The notes beneath the pieces were generated by a model. That model searched no databases and was not told where the DNA came from. It saw nothing but the letters and a program-made list of their open reading frames with translations. Positions 32,465-43,433 of a stretch of 64,000 nt of DNA are shown piece by piece; position 1 is the stretch's first letter; each line of letters starts with the position of its first letter. The position numbers were made by a program, and so were the translations under genes. Source of the stretch: Platanthera guangdongensis (lineage: Eukaryota > Streptophyta > Magnoliopsida > Asparagales > Orchidaceae); NCBI GenBank assembly GCA_039583875.1, contig CM077165.1, positions 76,744,757 through 76,808,756 of the forward strand, written 5' to 3'.

Positions 32465-33574
32465 ATGTGGGCCAATTTCAATATCCGTTGCCATCAATAT
32501 GGAGACATCTCTCATACTAGCGACAGATGCCCTCAGAAGTATAGTAGCCAGGAAATTCAGGAATCTACATATCGTAGACATAAGCCGGTTAGCTATCGAC
32601 CAACGGAGCCATTGCCGCGCTACTTTTATTCGGCTTTAGCACCTGTTGCACCGCCGAAGCCGGTTAAGCAGTGCCTTTTTTGTCGATGCTGGGATCATGC
32701 ATTGAAGGATTGCGTCGCTTACCTAGCTGAGCTAGAAGGGGATGACGAGCCAGATCTTCGGATTGTCTCCACTTCAACCTTGGGCAGCATCCCTTCTATA
32801 TCGGGGTATGCACCATTGACATCTCTCTGTTATGAAGAAGACATCCCAGGTATGTGTACCGATACATGTCCTTATCCCCATTCCGACACTGCTATTTATA
32901 CTCCTGAAGTGCATACATCACCTAGCATAGAATCTATTGGTGGTGGAGAGCCAGCGCTCAACGTCCTACCGAGCTTCGTGCCTTCACCTTCTTCTTTGCA
33001 TAGCATTCTTTTTTCTTCTGACAGTGCTGTCGAGGTTGAATCGCAGGTGGAAATTATCATTTCCAGCGTTCTGTTAGATCCAGTCGAGGAGGATGACTCC
33101 GTGGCAGAGGTTGCAACCTTCACCCCATGTGAGGATGCCCGAGGCATGGACGAGGCAGATGCAGCTTTAGAACATTCCTGGACTAGACTAGATAGCTGTA
33201 TGGAAGCACCCACAATTCCACCGACGTTGGATGACTCCAGGATCATCCCCAAAATCGAGGTTCGTTTATGTTATTCTTCTAGTTTATTTCTTGGCCCTGC
33301 TCTCATGTCTACTTCCATGCAGGACCACATTGTGGAATTGGTCCAATCAGTGCAACGGCCTGTAATGCAACCTAGGACTTATTGTGACCAGATGCAAGTG
33401 GAGTTGGAGCCGATGAGGTTCACAAGTAACTATCTGCCCATACCTGACACATACGACAGGTATACGTATATAGGTATTGGGGCTTATGTTCTATCTTCGT
33501 TTCGGTACCCGCTACCGCAGCGCGACCATGAACCTCTGCCTGGGCATTTCCAGTTTCATTCGCCCATCAGTTAG
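32465..33574 (+). CDS. Zinc-knuckle protein of element E (Gag C-terminus-like, unclassified)
   Basis: An uninterrupted 369-residue frame starting at ATG 32465. Residues 70-83 form a perfect CCHC knuckle (C70, C73, H78, C83). Residues 9-22 have the same spacing but Tyr at position 12 where the second Cys should be (C9, Y12, H17, C22), so the first knuckle has decayed or changed. The rest is acidic, Pro/Ser-rich, with no recognisable enzyme motif. Its place right after the leader and its two knuckles suggest a Gag nucleocapsid part whose capsid-like half is missing, but sequence similarity to the Gag at 866-1930 is not visible. It would act in RNA binding. Confidence 0.6.
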   Translation: MWANFNIRCHQYGDISHTSDRCPQKYSSQEIQESTYRRHKPVSYRPTEPLPRYFYSALAPVAPPKPVKQCLFCRCWDHALKDCVAYLAELEGDDEPDLRIVSTSTLGSIPSISGYAPLTSLCYEEDIPGMCTDTCPYPHSDTAIYTPEVHTSPSIESIGGGEPALNVLPSFVPSPSSLHSILFSSDSAVEVESQVEIIISSVLLDPVEEDDSVAEVATFTPCEDARGMDEADAALEHSWTRLDSCMEAPTIPPTLDDSRIIPKIEVRLCYSSSLFLGPALMSTSMQDHIVELVQSVQRPVMQPRTYCDQMQVELEPMRFTSNYLPIPDTYDRYTYIGIGAYVLSSFRYPLPQRDHEPLPGHFQFHSPIS

Positions 33575-34010
33575 GAAATGCTCAGATTTTGAATAAGTCC
33601 TGTTGGGAGACAATAAACAGAACAGTTATCTAGGATAGTGTTTCTATTGTTAAATTTTTGTTTGTATTTAATTATTTGGGTGTGGTAGCCCAGCTGTGTG
33701 ATGAGCTCTCTGTGCACCACGTGGTCAGCAGTGTGAAATAGACTGAAAATTCGGGCGTGTGAAAAATTTTACTGCGCACGACCACTGGTCGTGCGCACTA
33801 CTTATCATCGCACGACTGTTGGTCGTGCGCATGCCCAGTTTCTTTAAATTCTAGCCACTGTCCACTGTGCGTGCGCCCTAATCTCTCGCTTGGTCTGCTG
33901 CGCATGCGATGTCGACGCTCATACCGTTTTGATTCCTCTCCGGTGGTTCGGGTCTCTCTCTCCTCCGGTAGGATCTTCAACATCAGATTTCTCTTCCTCA
34001 CTGTGCTGTA
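33575..34010 (+). other. Spacer of element E with an LTR-type palindrome
   Basis: No gene seen. It contains a perfect GCGCACGACCA-C-TGGTCGTGCGC palindrome at 33774-33796 and a variant just after it, the same module that the LTRs carry. It may be promoter-like sequence for the next gene or a captured LTR piece. Confidence 0.6.
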
Positions 34011-35308
34011 ATGGAACCTGGACGCCGCCATGTAGTAAAGGCCTATCAACGATCCGGTCGTGCTTCGGCAACCCCTGCTCAGATCTTGAGGAGAATGGGA
34101 ACCTTCTCTAAGGCAGAGCACACTCAACGCTACAATTCTTTGAAGGACAAGCCATTCCTCTCTCAGCAGTTTGTTGACTGGAACGAGCTGCGTTCCATTG
34201 GGGATGATGGTGCATTAGCAGAGGCCGTGCTCATTCTCTACTCCTTCGATTTTTGGAGCAAGTTGTTCGAGTGTGACAAGCTTGGATACCGGGAATTGAC
34301 GTTGGAGTTACTTTCCACTTTCACTTGGGAGACAACGGCGGACAACCGTTATTTCCCCACTTGTTCCTTTCGGATGATGGGAAATGTCTTCACTGTCACA
34401 TTGCCGGAGCTTGCCATTCATACAGGCATCTATACCGAGGCGGAGGCATCCCAGATTAATTTCCCCGAGTTGTGCTATGATTTTCCAGAGGGTGTGACTC
34501 CGCGTGCCTCTTGGCATTCTCTGACCGGAGGGAACGAGGAGTACGTCGCCGGCCATGCCAAATCAACTAAGATTGTCCCCCCGCTCTAAGGTTTATGCAG
34601 CATTTGCTTAGTCACTCACTCACCGCTAGGGCCCTGAGCAAGAATGTGGTAGGGTGGCAGGATTTAATCTCCTTATTTAGCATGCAACAGCAGTACCCCA
34701 TCCATCTGGGGTATATGCTGGCCTATTTCTTCCACCACGAAGCCACTTATGGCCTCGCGGGTGCAATCGGGGGTGCTTACTACATTACCTGCATCGCCAA
34801 AAGTTTGGGAGTTTGGAGCCAGCTACCTTCGATGGTGCAGGTCACTGCTCCTTCCATGATCTCCAGGGCCAACCTTGTGAGTTGCCATTTGTTGCGTGTG
34901 GTTCGGAGAAAAGGTGGCCGAAAGTTTATCGTTTGCATGCCTGGCGATGCACCTGTGGGTAGAGATGAAGTGGAAGATGAAGGAGAGCCGGGTGAATCTT
35001 CCGCTATGGGTAGGCGGAGTGCGGGAGTGCCACCGTAGCAGAGTCAACAGCAACTGACGCCTCCCGTAAAGCATGAGGGGCAATCTAGCCGCCAGTTCGG
35101 CTCAGCTCAAGAGCAGGGCATCCCATATTTGTCCGAGCGCCTTGCTGATCTGGAAGCTTCCCAGTTTTGGATGCAGGATTTTATTTATCAACAAGCAGTG
35201 CGTGGCGGGTTGAACATTCGACCACCACCCACTCGTGTCGCTCCATCAGCGCCTGTTCCACGTCCGTCGCCCATCGAGATTCACGATAGCGATAGTGAGG
35301 GGGAGTGA
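34011..35308 (+). pseudogene. Athila ORF1-like protein, frameshifted (element E)
   Basis: ATG 34011 opens 192 residues resembling the plant ATHILA ORF-1 / putative plant transposon protein family: RYNSLKDKPFLSQQFVDW, LTLELLSTFTWE, SFRMMGNVFTVTLPELA. The frame stops at 34587-34589, but the family resemblance continues one frame over from about 34575 (MQHLLSHSLTARAL, LFSMQQQYPIHLGYML, AIGGAYYITCIAKSLG). The shift falls in a run of six C (34576-34581). The second frame passes a TAG at 35036-35038 and continues with coiled-coil-like and acidic codons to a TGA at 35306. The role of this family in Athila elements is unknown. It lies where autonomous elements have pol or an envelope-like gene. Confidence 0.7.
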
Positions 35309-37190
35309 GTGGAGTTCACCACAGAGCTCGTCTACCACGCCTTCTGTTTTTTTTTATTGTTTTTATTTTCTGAGCAAGGAGACAACTATATTTTTTGTTG
35401 GCGCCCATCTGGGAGTCGAATGTTTTTTTATATATATACTATTTGAACTGCTAATACAGGTATTTGGTCCACCTTAAGGACGGTAAACAAAAGGGCTTTC
35501 GGGAGACAACCCAAGTTGGATTGTTTGGTCCTATGCTATGTTTTGAGTTCTATTTATTTATTCATATATATATGTTCCATATTTTGTTTGGCGTGCATAC
35601 TTCAATCGCAGGTGCAGGAATATTTGAGGCGCGGCAACTTGGCTGCACTTGGACATCTCATTGCACGACTGGTATGCTAGATTTTGAGCATAGGTACTTC
35701 CTACCCTAGCTTTTTATCATCTTTGGAATGTTTATTTTTACTAGTTGTCGACTTTAAGTCTGGGGGGAAGAGCGTGCCTGTGGTCACTACACTGCACATT
35801 CTGTTGCATACCAGTTTCTCGTTTAATTATTTCTTGATCTCTGTTGCACACACTGAATCACCCACACGAGTGCACTCTTATCCACGCGCACAACCCGAGT
35901 CAAATATATTGTTTTTATATAAACTTTAAAATAGTGGTGCTGGCTTAGGATTTCAGGATTGAGTAGTTCGAAACTCATGCAGTGCTCCTAATCGAGTACT
36001 TATGGTTTGTGTAGAACTAGGATAGAATTAATTTTTCTTTATGCTCGTAGCTTTATATTTTTCTGCAAACGTAAATATTGTTTGTACTACTCAAAATCTG
36101 AATCTGGAGTAATCGAACGATAATGTATGAATGCGTGTAGCCGCCACTAGACTAGTATTGCTCGAGTCGGGAGGAAGGATCATCTTTCTCGGTGGCAAAG
36201 AACTTGCCCTAAGCTACTCTCGAAGCATTGGTGCCCGGTTAGTCAAGCGTGCGCATGACGTAGGCCTTCATTTTGGCTAGTTTGAGCCTTGTTTAGCCTT
36301 TCCTACCTGTTAACCGTTGCATGCCAAATTTGTGCCTACCCCTTCTTTGATCCAGCTCCACTCACATTCACCAAGGCCTGAAGCTAATCCCACCACCTCA
36401 ATCAAATGCTTGAGCTGATTTGTATTTACTGTTTTGCCAAGGTTGTGATATGTGGACATCATTTTTTGTGGTGCTGAATTCATTCCCGTTTTGATTGCTA
36501 CGTTTGGGGATTGAAAGCGCGGAAATGAAAAAAAAATATAAAGCAGATAAGCGCACAAGAGAGAAAAATCTGAAAGAATTGCTTTGAGAATTCTATCCCC
36601 ATCCTCTTTATTGATTTTCGTCGGGATAGGCCGTGTTCTTGCCCGGTTTTCAAGCTCAGTCTGGGGGTGTGTTCCCCATTCATTTCTAAGTGGCTGTATT
36701 GGTTTCGGTTTTTATTAGCTCGCTTTGGTTGCGTGTAGCCTTCATGTTTATCATTGACTATCAAGCCTTCACCTAAGCCCCATTTTCGCGTACAAGTCCT
36801 ACTGATTCATGCTTGAGTCTAACCCGCGCCGTGGCAAGAGTGTGAATGTGCAAGCATATGGTCCCCGACATTGGTGGATTCCTTTGGAGGTGATCCTGAG
36901 TCCCGATCTTTGGCAATGCACATCTTAGTGGCCTGCCTACTTTCTTCCTACAAATGATCGCAAGATTCTCCAGAATTCTAATTTTGAGTAATTACAATAT
37001 TTATTTACGTCTGTCAAATAGTTTAAATGACGTCGTATAATTAAAAAGTTTTTCTATTATATCTTCTATACCCATGATGTATTTGATTTCTCGTTTTACT
37101 TCTTTTTGAAATTTCTGAGCCAGCTAGGTATTTTCTAGTCCACGGAATGATGATTTTCTCGGGACGTGCAGATGGTTAAGTCTGGGGGCG
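35309..37190 (+). other. Non-coding 3' region of element E with three polypurine-tract-like motifs
   Basis: AT-rich, with no supported gene. The motif AAGTCTGGGGG, the polypurine tract next to the 3' LTR at 37178-37190, also occurs at 35756-35767 and, as AGTCTGGGGGTG, at 36658-36669. Confidence 0.65.
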
Positions 37191-38615
37191 TGATGAGTCC
37201 ATATTTTACACTGATTTTTGGACTCATATGAGCCAGTTTTATTGTCTAAGCAGTACACTTGAGAGCCATTATTGCTTATATTTGCTTATATGCCTATTTC
37301 ACGATTAAGTGCACTATAGGCCCGTTTCTTTGTGCTTCTTGTGTTTCTTTGTTTTTATTGTTCTTTAACCCTGTCTTGGAAATGTGGTGTGCATGTTTGG
37401 TGGTCTATCTGCCTCTTCTGCTGGTGCAGGGTTTGTGTGTGTGCTCCGAAACCGCTCGGGAGACCCCGACGATGCAGGAATACTGCGCACGACCACTGGA
37501 CTTATTGCGCACGAACACTGGTTGTGCGCCACCGATCGTGCGCATTACATTCTCATTTTCCTAATCGTGTCCGGGTAATCACACGAGCACTGGCCATAGT
37601 GCGCACGACCACTGGTCGTGCGCCACTGATCGTGCCCAAATATGCTGATGTTTCTATCCAGGTTGCAGGTCTAATTGGAAATGGCGCACGATCATCGACC
37701 GACAGTGCGCACGACCACTGGTCGTGTGCCACTGATCGTGCGCTCTGCTTTTGCTGCCTCCGTATTTAAGGCCCTGCTCCGCGATTTAGGTCAATTCCTA
37801 TCATTTGCTGCGATCGTGGAGTGCGCGGGAATCACCATTTTACTTCTCCAGCGGCTCCATCACCTCCACCTTCGTCGGGAGGCCATAGCCAACTACTCCG
37901 AAGCTTTTCAAACTCTCCGGTGAAGCCCTCGGCCATTGACGACTACAACTCCAAGCTTTCCACTGGAGCTGGTGAAGAAGACAACCTAGAGAACGGACTT
38001 AAAGCCCTTCGAGGTGACAACTTGTTGGTACCGGAAGCCTCCTTGGAATGAGCCCGGAAGCGGATTGACAACTCGCTACTCCGGCAACGACCCGTGGTGG
38101 ATCTTCACTCTCTTTTGCTTTACTCCTCTTCCCCTTCCTCTGTAGTATGGAATTGTTTAAACATTGTAATGAACATCAAGTTTATTTTATATCTAATGGG
38201 ATGTTAGTATTTTTCTTATGCTTGTGAGTAGTGTCTGTGAATGTACCTCGCTCACCCCACATCCACACCGTTCCCGTGTCCCACCTGATTGCACTCCACA
38301 CAAGAACACTTCAATCCATTAGCTTTCTTTCCACTCGCCCAACCGAAGTTCGGCATCGCGGCCGAAACACCCACTCCACCTTGCGAAGCGGTGCCTTCGA
38401 CCCGCATACCTTTTACTAGTTTAGTAGATCAAACATCCACAATATCCCAAGTCCTCTTTTTACTCTTTTTTTCTATTTATAACTCTCATTTCAATATTTT
38501 CTGTACTGTTGCTGCTCTACGCTAATTGCATTCCTCAAGAGACCGACACTCGGGGATTTATTCCCAAAACTTTATTACTTGTGCGACCGGTGTGCTTGCC
38601 GATTTACATGCATCA
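37191..38615 (+). repeat. 3' LTR of element E (1425 bp)
   Basis: Copy of the 5' LTR with scattered substitutions. It has two clear palindromes (37601-37623, 37707-37729) and a weaker one near 37507. It ends ACATGCATCA before TATAC. Confidence 0.9.
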
Positions 38616-39751
38616 TATACATGGAACAACCCCCAGGTTTTGTTGATCCTAACGATTATAATCATGTTTACTTATTATTTAAAGCATTGTAAGATTTAAA
38701 ACAAGCTCCACGAGCTTGGTATGAAACTATATCTAACTTTCTTCTTAAGAACAAGTTCACAAGGGGAGAGATAGATAAGACATTATTTCGTAGGGAAGTA
38801 AAAGACATGATTTTGCTAGTGCAATTCTATGTTGACGACAACCTTTGTTAGAAGTTTTCCAAACTTATGCAAGGGAAGTTTGCAATGAGCAGTATGGGTG
38901 AGCTGAAGTATTTCTTAGGACTTTAGGTGAAACAATCTGAAGATGGAATTTTCATTTCTCAAATAAAGTTCACCATGGAGTTGATTAAGAAATTCGGAAT
39001 GGAGAATGCAACCTCTATGAGGACTCTAATGGGTTGAGCTATGTCTCGGGACAAGGATGAGAAAGGGAAACCTTTCGATGAAACCAAGTACAGGAGCATA
39101 ATTGGATCTTTGCTCTACCTTACTGCTAGCAGACCTGACATAATATTTTCAATATGTGTGTGTACTAGATATCAGGTGAGCTCCAACAAATCTCACCACT
39201 CTGATGCAAAGCGGATTTTAAGATACGTTAAAGGTAAACCAAATCATGTCTTATGGTACCCAAGAAATAATGATAAAGAACTAGTTGGATTTTCAGATGC
39301 AGATTTTCTAGGTAGCGAAGACGACAGGAAGAGCACTTCTAGGACTTGCCAATTCCTCGGAAGAAGACTCATTTCTTGGAGTAACAAGAAGCAGAATTGT
39401 GTTGCAATGTCAACAGTTGAGTCAGCATATATTTTTGTCGGCAGTTGCTGCGCACAACTTCTTTGGATCAAGAATCAGTTGGAAGACTATAACTTGAAGT
39501 TCAGGGAAATTCCCATGTTCTGTGACTCCTCCAGCATTATAGCAATCTCTAACAATCCAGTCTCTCATAGCCGGACAAAGCATATCGAATTGAGATACCA
39601 CTTCATTCGTGAGCATATGGAGAATGGGGTCATCAACCTTCAGTATGTTCCCACAGATAGACAAGTTGCTGATATTTTCACAAAGCAGCTGGACGAGAGC
39701 AAGTTCTCGTTATTCAAAATAGAAATCGGTAGGCTTAACATGGAGTCCTGA
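38616..39751 (+). pseudogene. Element A fragment 3: RT C-terminus and RNase H
   Basis: Starts at the second TATAC with codons for MEQPPGF and continues RT ([27 protein letters not shown]). Directly after YVDD about eight codons are deleted compared with element D (IIFGSTNN absent), and stops occur near 38691, 38851, 38926 and 39036. RNase H is one open frame from 39041 to 39751 with GFSDADFLGSEDDRKST, STVESAYIF and FCDSSSIIAI, ending VADIFTKQLDESKFSLF. RT is dead; RNase H looks intact apart from Glu to Ala in the SAESEY block. Confidence 0.88.
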
Positions 39752-40376
39752 GTAGTTCAATCAAAGTCAAGTGAAGATTCAGCTTCAGCACCTCAGAAAA
39801 TCCTAAGGAATTCTCACTCAATAAATATCGAGAAAAGTTCAAGTTTACATATGCATTTCTCGAAAAAGGACTTGCATTTTTCCAAAAGAAACTACTGTTT
39901 CTCGAAAAGGAACTTAGATTTCTCGAAAAGAACTTGTATTTTTCAAAAAGCTCTATCGATTTTTCGAAAAGCCTTGAGGATTTCTCGAAAAAGACCTTCT
40001 CTTTTTCGAAAATTCACAGGCCTTCTCGAACAACCATAGGAGTTTTCAAAAAACTCTTCACTCTTTTCGAAAAATCTCATCTCATTCGCGAAATGATGAC
40101 TCTTTTCGAAAAATGTCGACATATCCTTAACAAATTTTTTGCAGAAGTCAAACCGCCTTTCACGTACACCTGTCCATATATTTTCAAAATTCTTAATTTA
40201 TACATATATAGGACAGTCCATGGAAAATCCAGCACTTCATTTCGAAAAAACTTCTCGATGAATGCCGACTTCTTTCCGCCGCTTCAGTTCCACCGATTCG
40301 ACTCCGCCAGAAAACTCCACAGTTCTTCACCGACCAGTCAGAAATTCTTCCACCTCTATAATTAATTGCTCCTACA
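39752..40376 (+). other. Spacer after element A pol with TTTCTCGAAAAG repeats
   Basis: No gene is supported. An irregular series of TTTCTCGAAAAG-like words (about 39830-40110), each with the TTCGAA core, repeats every 20-30 bases. Confidence 0.6.
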
Positions 40377-41124
40377 GTGAAGATAGTGTCTGGATGTGAG
40401 TTTGTTCGTGCTGGAATCGCTGAATTCTCTGACGATTTCCGCAATGTCAACATACTTCTTGAAACCGCCGGCCTCTCATTCATTTTAGAGCAACCATGCA
40501 AAGTTCTCATTCCAGATATTGAAGAATTCTTCTGTAATGCCAAGATCAAGAGAAGTGGGAAGATTTTTAAAACTTCAGTCAGACACATAAAGTTCAAGAT
40601 CAAGTAATCCTCTATAACAAAGCTTATGAAATTGCCAGTTGTTGACAAGGAAGATTACTTCGAAGAAAATGATTATTCTAGGGCCACGTGTTTTTGTGGT
40701 CTCCCTGAATCCACAACATCCATTCGTCGACAACAAATGAATATTGAAAGCAAGCTGCTTGCTGACATATGTGGCAAGGTTCTCCTATGCACAACCACTG
40801 GATACATTTCCACAGATTTCTTCGATATGATGACAACGTCATCTATCGCAAGAAATTCCAATGGGGGCAAATGATTTTTCAGAAGATAAAGGGAGGCATC
40901 AAGACACAAAATTATGCACGTATCATCATATTATATCTAAATCATGTCCACCCAGAAATCTTTGACATATCCAAAGGTGTGTCTGTTCATCACTTGAAGA
41001 AAGTCACACTAGACTTGATAAATAGATGGGACAGAAGAATTCAGAAGCCAAGTGATGCTCCAGAAGCCCCAAGGATTATAATTGATGATGATGATAGGAT
41101 CCCATCTCCTCCTCTCACCAATAT
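40377..41124 (+). pseudogene. Extra downstream gene of element A (SIRE-associated, unknown function)
   Basis: A broken open region after RNase H. Frame one (40377-40874, TAA at about 40605) reads AGLSFILEQPCKVLIPDIEEFFCNA, then DICGKVLLCTTTGY. From about 40835 another frame carries on with WGQMIFQKIKGGIKTQ, HLKKVTLDLINRW and an acidic tail. The pattern (an E-F-F-x-N-A segment, later a W-G/S-x-x-x-F segment) recurs in uncharacterised proteins next to SIRE-type elements in asterid plants, as far as I recall; that is a memory-based family assignment. SIRE elements can carry an envelope-like gene at this place, but I see no signal peptide or membrane segment here. It is cut off by element F at 41124. 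Confidence 0.5.
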
Positions 41125-43433
41125 TGTAACACCCCCTATCCATCACATAGCATATAACAGTAGGTCCGGCCGGGGCCCGACGCCGTATACCACAGACAGA
41201 CCGGGTGGTTACTTATGGAAACCATCCAACCAATCTCAACGTCCTACACAGAGCATTCTAGCGGAAGCAGTTTATAAAAGTTGCAATAAAGAACCCAGCA
41301 TTAGAGCATGAATGTCCACTAGTACAGAATAGGAATGTTATACAAAATACCCAAAATAAGCCTTAAGGCCTTACAAAATGTTTCACTTCCAATTACATGT
41401 TTTACAAACCACGGCACGCAGGCCGGTCACACATGAATAAAGCAGTAAACACTTCCAATTAGGCCTTCAAGGGCCGGCTTCGCATTCGGGCTTTAGCCCG
41501 CTATTGACCGCTTGGTCCAGCTGCACCTGCAAGCAACAAACCACCGCACGGTGGCAAAACAAGGCAACGGTCAGCTATGCTGACCAAATTTTAACGATCC
41601 CGCCCCCAACTCGGGGTGGCGATGCTCCTTCCCTGCATTTCAATAGCATAAGCGAGCAATGTATATATATAGCCATTTCATCACAGACGTTGGCTCGCAC
41701 GGTCACACGCCCCGTGCTCTCAGGGCACATTCTCGGTGAACCGGTCGATGTCACGTCAATTTAAGCCATCAACATACCGGACTCACCACCGCCACTTAGA
41801 CGGCCAAACCTATGAGCAATTTATCTTCTTGGCCTGGGTCACGACAATTTAAGTCATCAACCGCCAAAGACCCTAATCTATGCCAACGGTAAGTGTCACG
41901 TACCTTTAGGTCTCTTTAACCGAACGACATAGAATGGGTACGGTTCCATCTAACCCGTGCTCACATCGCAACGACAATTTAAGTCATATGCGCGGGTCAA
42001 ACTTCCACCGAGTCCCATTTCCATCACAAGTCACAAACCCGGTTATGTTCAAGTTGGCTCTCAAGACAACAAGTTGGCAAGATCTCGTATCCGCCCAGTT
42101 TTCCGGGCGTACCTTTGGGTTAGTCCCCAAGGCCCCCTGCTGCAATCTACCGCGTAGAAAACCCGAAAAACAACCAATAGCACGGAGTCTTCTCTGGCTT
42201 TACAATGCAACATCACCGATTCAGACCAACATGTCCGGGTAGGCTTCACACATCATGCCTATGTCCGTTCTCGCTTACGGACTCTAAACAACGGGGACTT
42301 CACATATCTACCCGAAGGAACGCCTCCAACTCTCCGCAAACTCGCGAGAGCAGGCTTCCTATGCAAAGAAAGAGAGCTACTCATGCTCAAGATGAGGATC
42401 GTTACCCTAGCGTTCCTCTTTGGCGCCATTGAAAAGTAATCGGATGAAAAGCACCGCACTAGCTTTGCCTCCGTGGATCCGGAGTCGGCTCGCGATTTGG
42501 AGCTTCGAAGCTCCTCCAATGGCGGGATCTAGCTCCTTCTTCCTCCCTTGGCTCTCTACTTTCTCTAAGGTTTTAGAAAGCTAACCACTCATGAAAAGTG
42601 AGGGTTTCTAAGTCCAATCCCGGGTATATCCCTTCAGGAACAACCCCCAGCCGTTGGATCTCAAAATAAGGAAACGAACGACTTTGATTCGGGACTGAAA
42701 TGCCCAATCTGGACCGAACACGGCCTGGCACACGCCCGTGTCCTGGGCCGTGTGCCTCATTCGCCGTCAAAATCGAATCACATGGAACCTCACACGGGTA
42801 TCGAACACGCCCGTGTTCGAGCTGACACGCCCGTGTTCCACCTGACACGACCGTGTGGCCGGCCGTGTACCCCATCATTTTTCCCCGAAATCAACCCGAG
42901 CACTGCACGGGTTCTAGGACACGCCCGTGTCCTTACCCGTGTCACCTCAACACGCATGGACCCCAGGCCGTGTACACGATCATGACACTCGACACTTCGT
43001 CGAGCGAAGATCGTCGACCTGATGACACGGCCTTGGACACGTCCGTGTCCTAGGCCGTGTGCCTTATCTCGACACATTGTCGACACCAAAGTGTCGACTT
43101 CCCGGGACGAGTGTCGACACGGGTCGACACGCCCTGCGACACGCCCGTGTCGCAGGCCGTGTGCCATGTCTCGACACTTCGTCGAGTGCAAAGTGTCGAC
43201 TTCGCGGCTAAGTGTCGACACGGGTCGACACGCCCTGCGACACGCCCGTGTCGCAGGCCGTGTGCCCAGTCTCGACACAATATCGAGACCAAAGTGTCGA
43301 CTTCCCAACTGAGTGTCGACACAGGCTTGACACGCCCTGGGACACGCCCGTGTCCCAGGCCGTGTGCCTGCTGCCAGAACCCAAACTGGCCCAAAACGTC
43401 CCCCTTTGCTCCTTTGAGTTTCGGGGCTTTACA
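41125..43433 (-). repeat. 3' LTR of element F (2309 bp)
   Basis: On the minus strand TGTAAAGCCCCG...GGGGGTGTTACA. The U3 end (42700-43380) is built from CACACGCCCGTGTC/GGCCGTGTGCC words and three copies of an about 102-bp unit starting at AAGTGTCGAC (43088, 43191, 43292). Long open frames here on both strands are due to these repeats. Confidence 0.9.

Larger units (their letters stand above)
30853..38615 (+). mobile_element. Element E: non-autonomous Athila-type element (no pol)
   Basis: LTRs at 30853-32266 and 37191-38615 are flanked by TATAC on both sides (30848-30852, 38616-38620). Removing the element restores element A's RT codons EEVYMEQPPGF. The primer site is tRNA-Asp-like, and the polypurine tract is AAGTCTGGGGGCG. 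The internal 4.9 kb codes for a zinc-knuckle protein (32465) and an Athila ORF1-like protein (34011), but no protease, RT, RNase H or integrase domain is visible on either strand. The LTR start and the first 70 bases after the primer site match the gag-carrying Athila element at 1-3155, so E probably borrows enzymes from that family. Confidence 0.9.

Noticed and set aside
41125..41764. Host gene fragment with IPPPTRGG peptide
   Set aside because: The same sequence recurs at 48322-48960 as the paired LTR of element F, so it is LTR sequence.
42790..43394. Arg/His-rich frames up to 172 residues on both strands
   Set aside because: They lie in the CACGCCCGTG repeat module of F's LTR and come from periodic GC-rich sequence.
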